A stretch of DNA of 13,937 nt. Origin: Candidatus Peregrinibacteria bacterium (GTDB taxonomy: Bacteria; Patescibacteriota; Gracilibacteria; UM-FILTER-43-11). This document shows, in pieces, positions 13,641-13,937 of the stretch. The notes beneath the pieces are model-generated. The model saw only the letters and a program-made list of their open reading frames with translations. It ran no database searches and was not told the DNA's origin. The stretch spans positions 1 through 13,937 of the forward strand of contig JAUXDO010000024.1 of NCBI GenBank assembly GCA_030618315.1. The letters are read 5' to 3'. A program made the translations under genes and the position numbers. How positions within the stretch are numbered: the stretch's first letter is position 1; each line of letters begins with the position of its first letter.

Positions 13641-13937
13641 TCAAAGAGCCGGCAGGCTCATAGCTATCTCCTTCACTTCTAATTTATTAAGTTTACCAAT
13701 AAAAATTGTCCGTAAAATTTGTAAATTGTTTTCAAATTTATAAAAGAAGGCGAAAACAGATTCAGGACCGAATGATTTTCGTTGTGATTCCTTCATAAAG
13801 CTCTGGAGGTTTTCCAGAATTTTAGTTTCGAGGGCAAGTAAGCTTTTTTCTTTCTTAACACTATCAAGAGCCTCTGTAAGACCTGCCAACTGTGGACGTT
13901 TTTCAAGAATTCCGCGAAGCTCATCATAACCTTTGTC
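13641..13937 (-). CDS. atpC: A/V-type ATP synthase subunit C, 5' end cut by the window edge
   Basis: The last 98 residues of the subunit that docks the central stalk onto the membrane ring. The frame is open to the window edge, beginning with DKGYDELRGILEKRPQ; the TTG near 13889 is internal, not the start. The C-terminal segment SFGPESVFAFFYKFENNLQILRTIFIGKLNKLEVKEI matches the family's conserved (F/Y)GPE...E...LR...GKLN pattern. Its place before F, A, B and D matches the bacterial/archaeal operon order, which predicts E, K, I and a G/H-type stalk gene beyond the right edge. It ends with TGA at the expected point, supporting normal stop-codon use. Confidence 0.93.
   Translation of the reverse strand, partial: DKGYDELRGILEKRPQLAGLTEALDSVKKEKSLLALETKILENLQSFMKESQRKSFGPESVFAFFYKFENNLQILRTIFIGKLNKLEVKEIAMSLPAL

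Noticed and set aside
5048..13643. TGA recoded as glycine (Gracilibacteria-type code)
   Set aside because: recG and the ATPase C gene both end in TGA exactly where their families end, and no gene needs TGA read through.

Overview
This window looks like a low-GC genome fragment from a bacterium of the Candidate Phyla Radiation (Patescibacteria). The clues are a short type IV prepilin with a typical CPR-style N-terminus, an archaeal/vacuolar-type (A/V-type) ATP synthase operon, short-period repeat arrays at gene ends, and a GC-rich 20-base palindrome that I recall (unverified) as common in CPR genomes. TGA acts as a normal stop for recG and for the ATPase C subunit, so the recoded (TGA = Gly) Gracilibacteria-type code does not apply. 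The exact lineage cannot be fixed from the sequence alone.

Layout: (1) 3-3426, plus strand: a transketolase entering from the left edge, a LOG-family nucleotide-processing protein, a DUF202/YidH-type membrane protein and a small multi-pass membrane protein, probably co-transcribed. (2) 3427-4361 has no normal gene. Its left part (about 3456-3959) reads best as a minus-strand gene for a roughly 500-nt structured RNA, with an extended -10 promoter, A-rich unpaired linkers, several long helices and a Rho-independent terminator shared with the converging operon. Its right part has a small cysteine-containing minus-strand reading frame without a normal start, followed by its own terminator. (3) A prepilin gene (plus) converges on recG (minus). 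(4) 7118-7564 is a divergent regulatory region. Rightward it makes a long structured leader for a secreted or lipid-anchored protein with two copies of one domain. That gene has its own promoter, the only clear Shine-Dalgarno site in the window, and terminating structures. (5) 8874-13937, minus strand: ATP synthase genes in the order C (partial), F, A, B, D, with peripheral stalk and membrane-ring genes presumably beyond the right edge.

A second pattern runs through the window. At the 3' ends of at least seven genes there is an array of a short unit (7, 8-9 or 12 bases), usually followed by a run of its reverse complement, so that the transcript could fold into a long hairpin. The unit differs from junction to junction, but the layout is the same, and several arrays overlap or touch the stop codon. 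The strongest candidates for something undescribed are the 500-nt RNA gene, the structured leader of the duplicated-domain protein, and this class of gene-end arrays.
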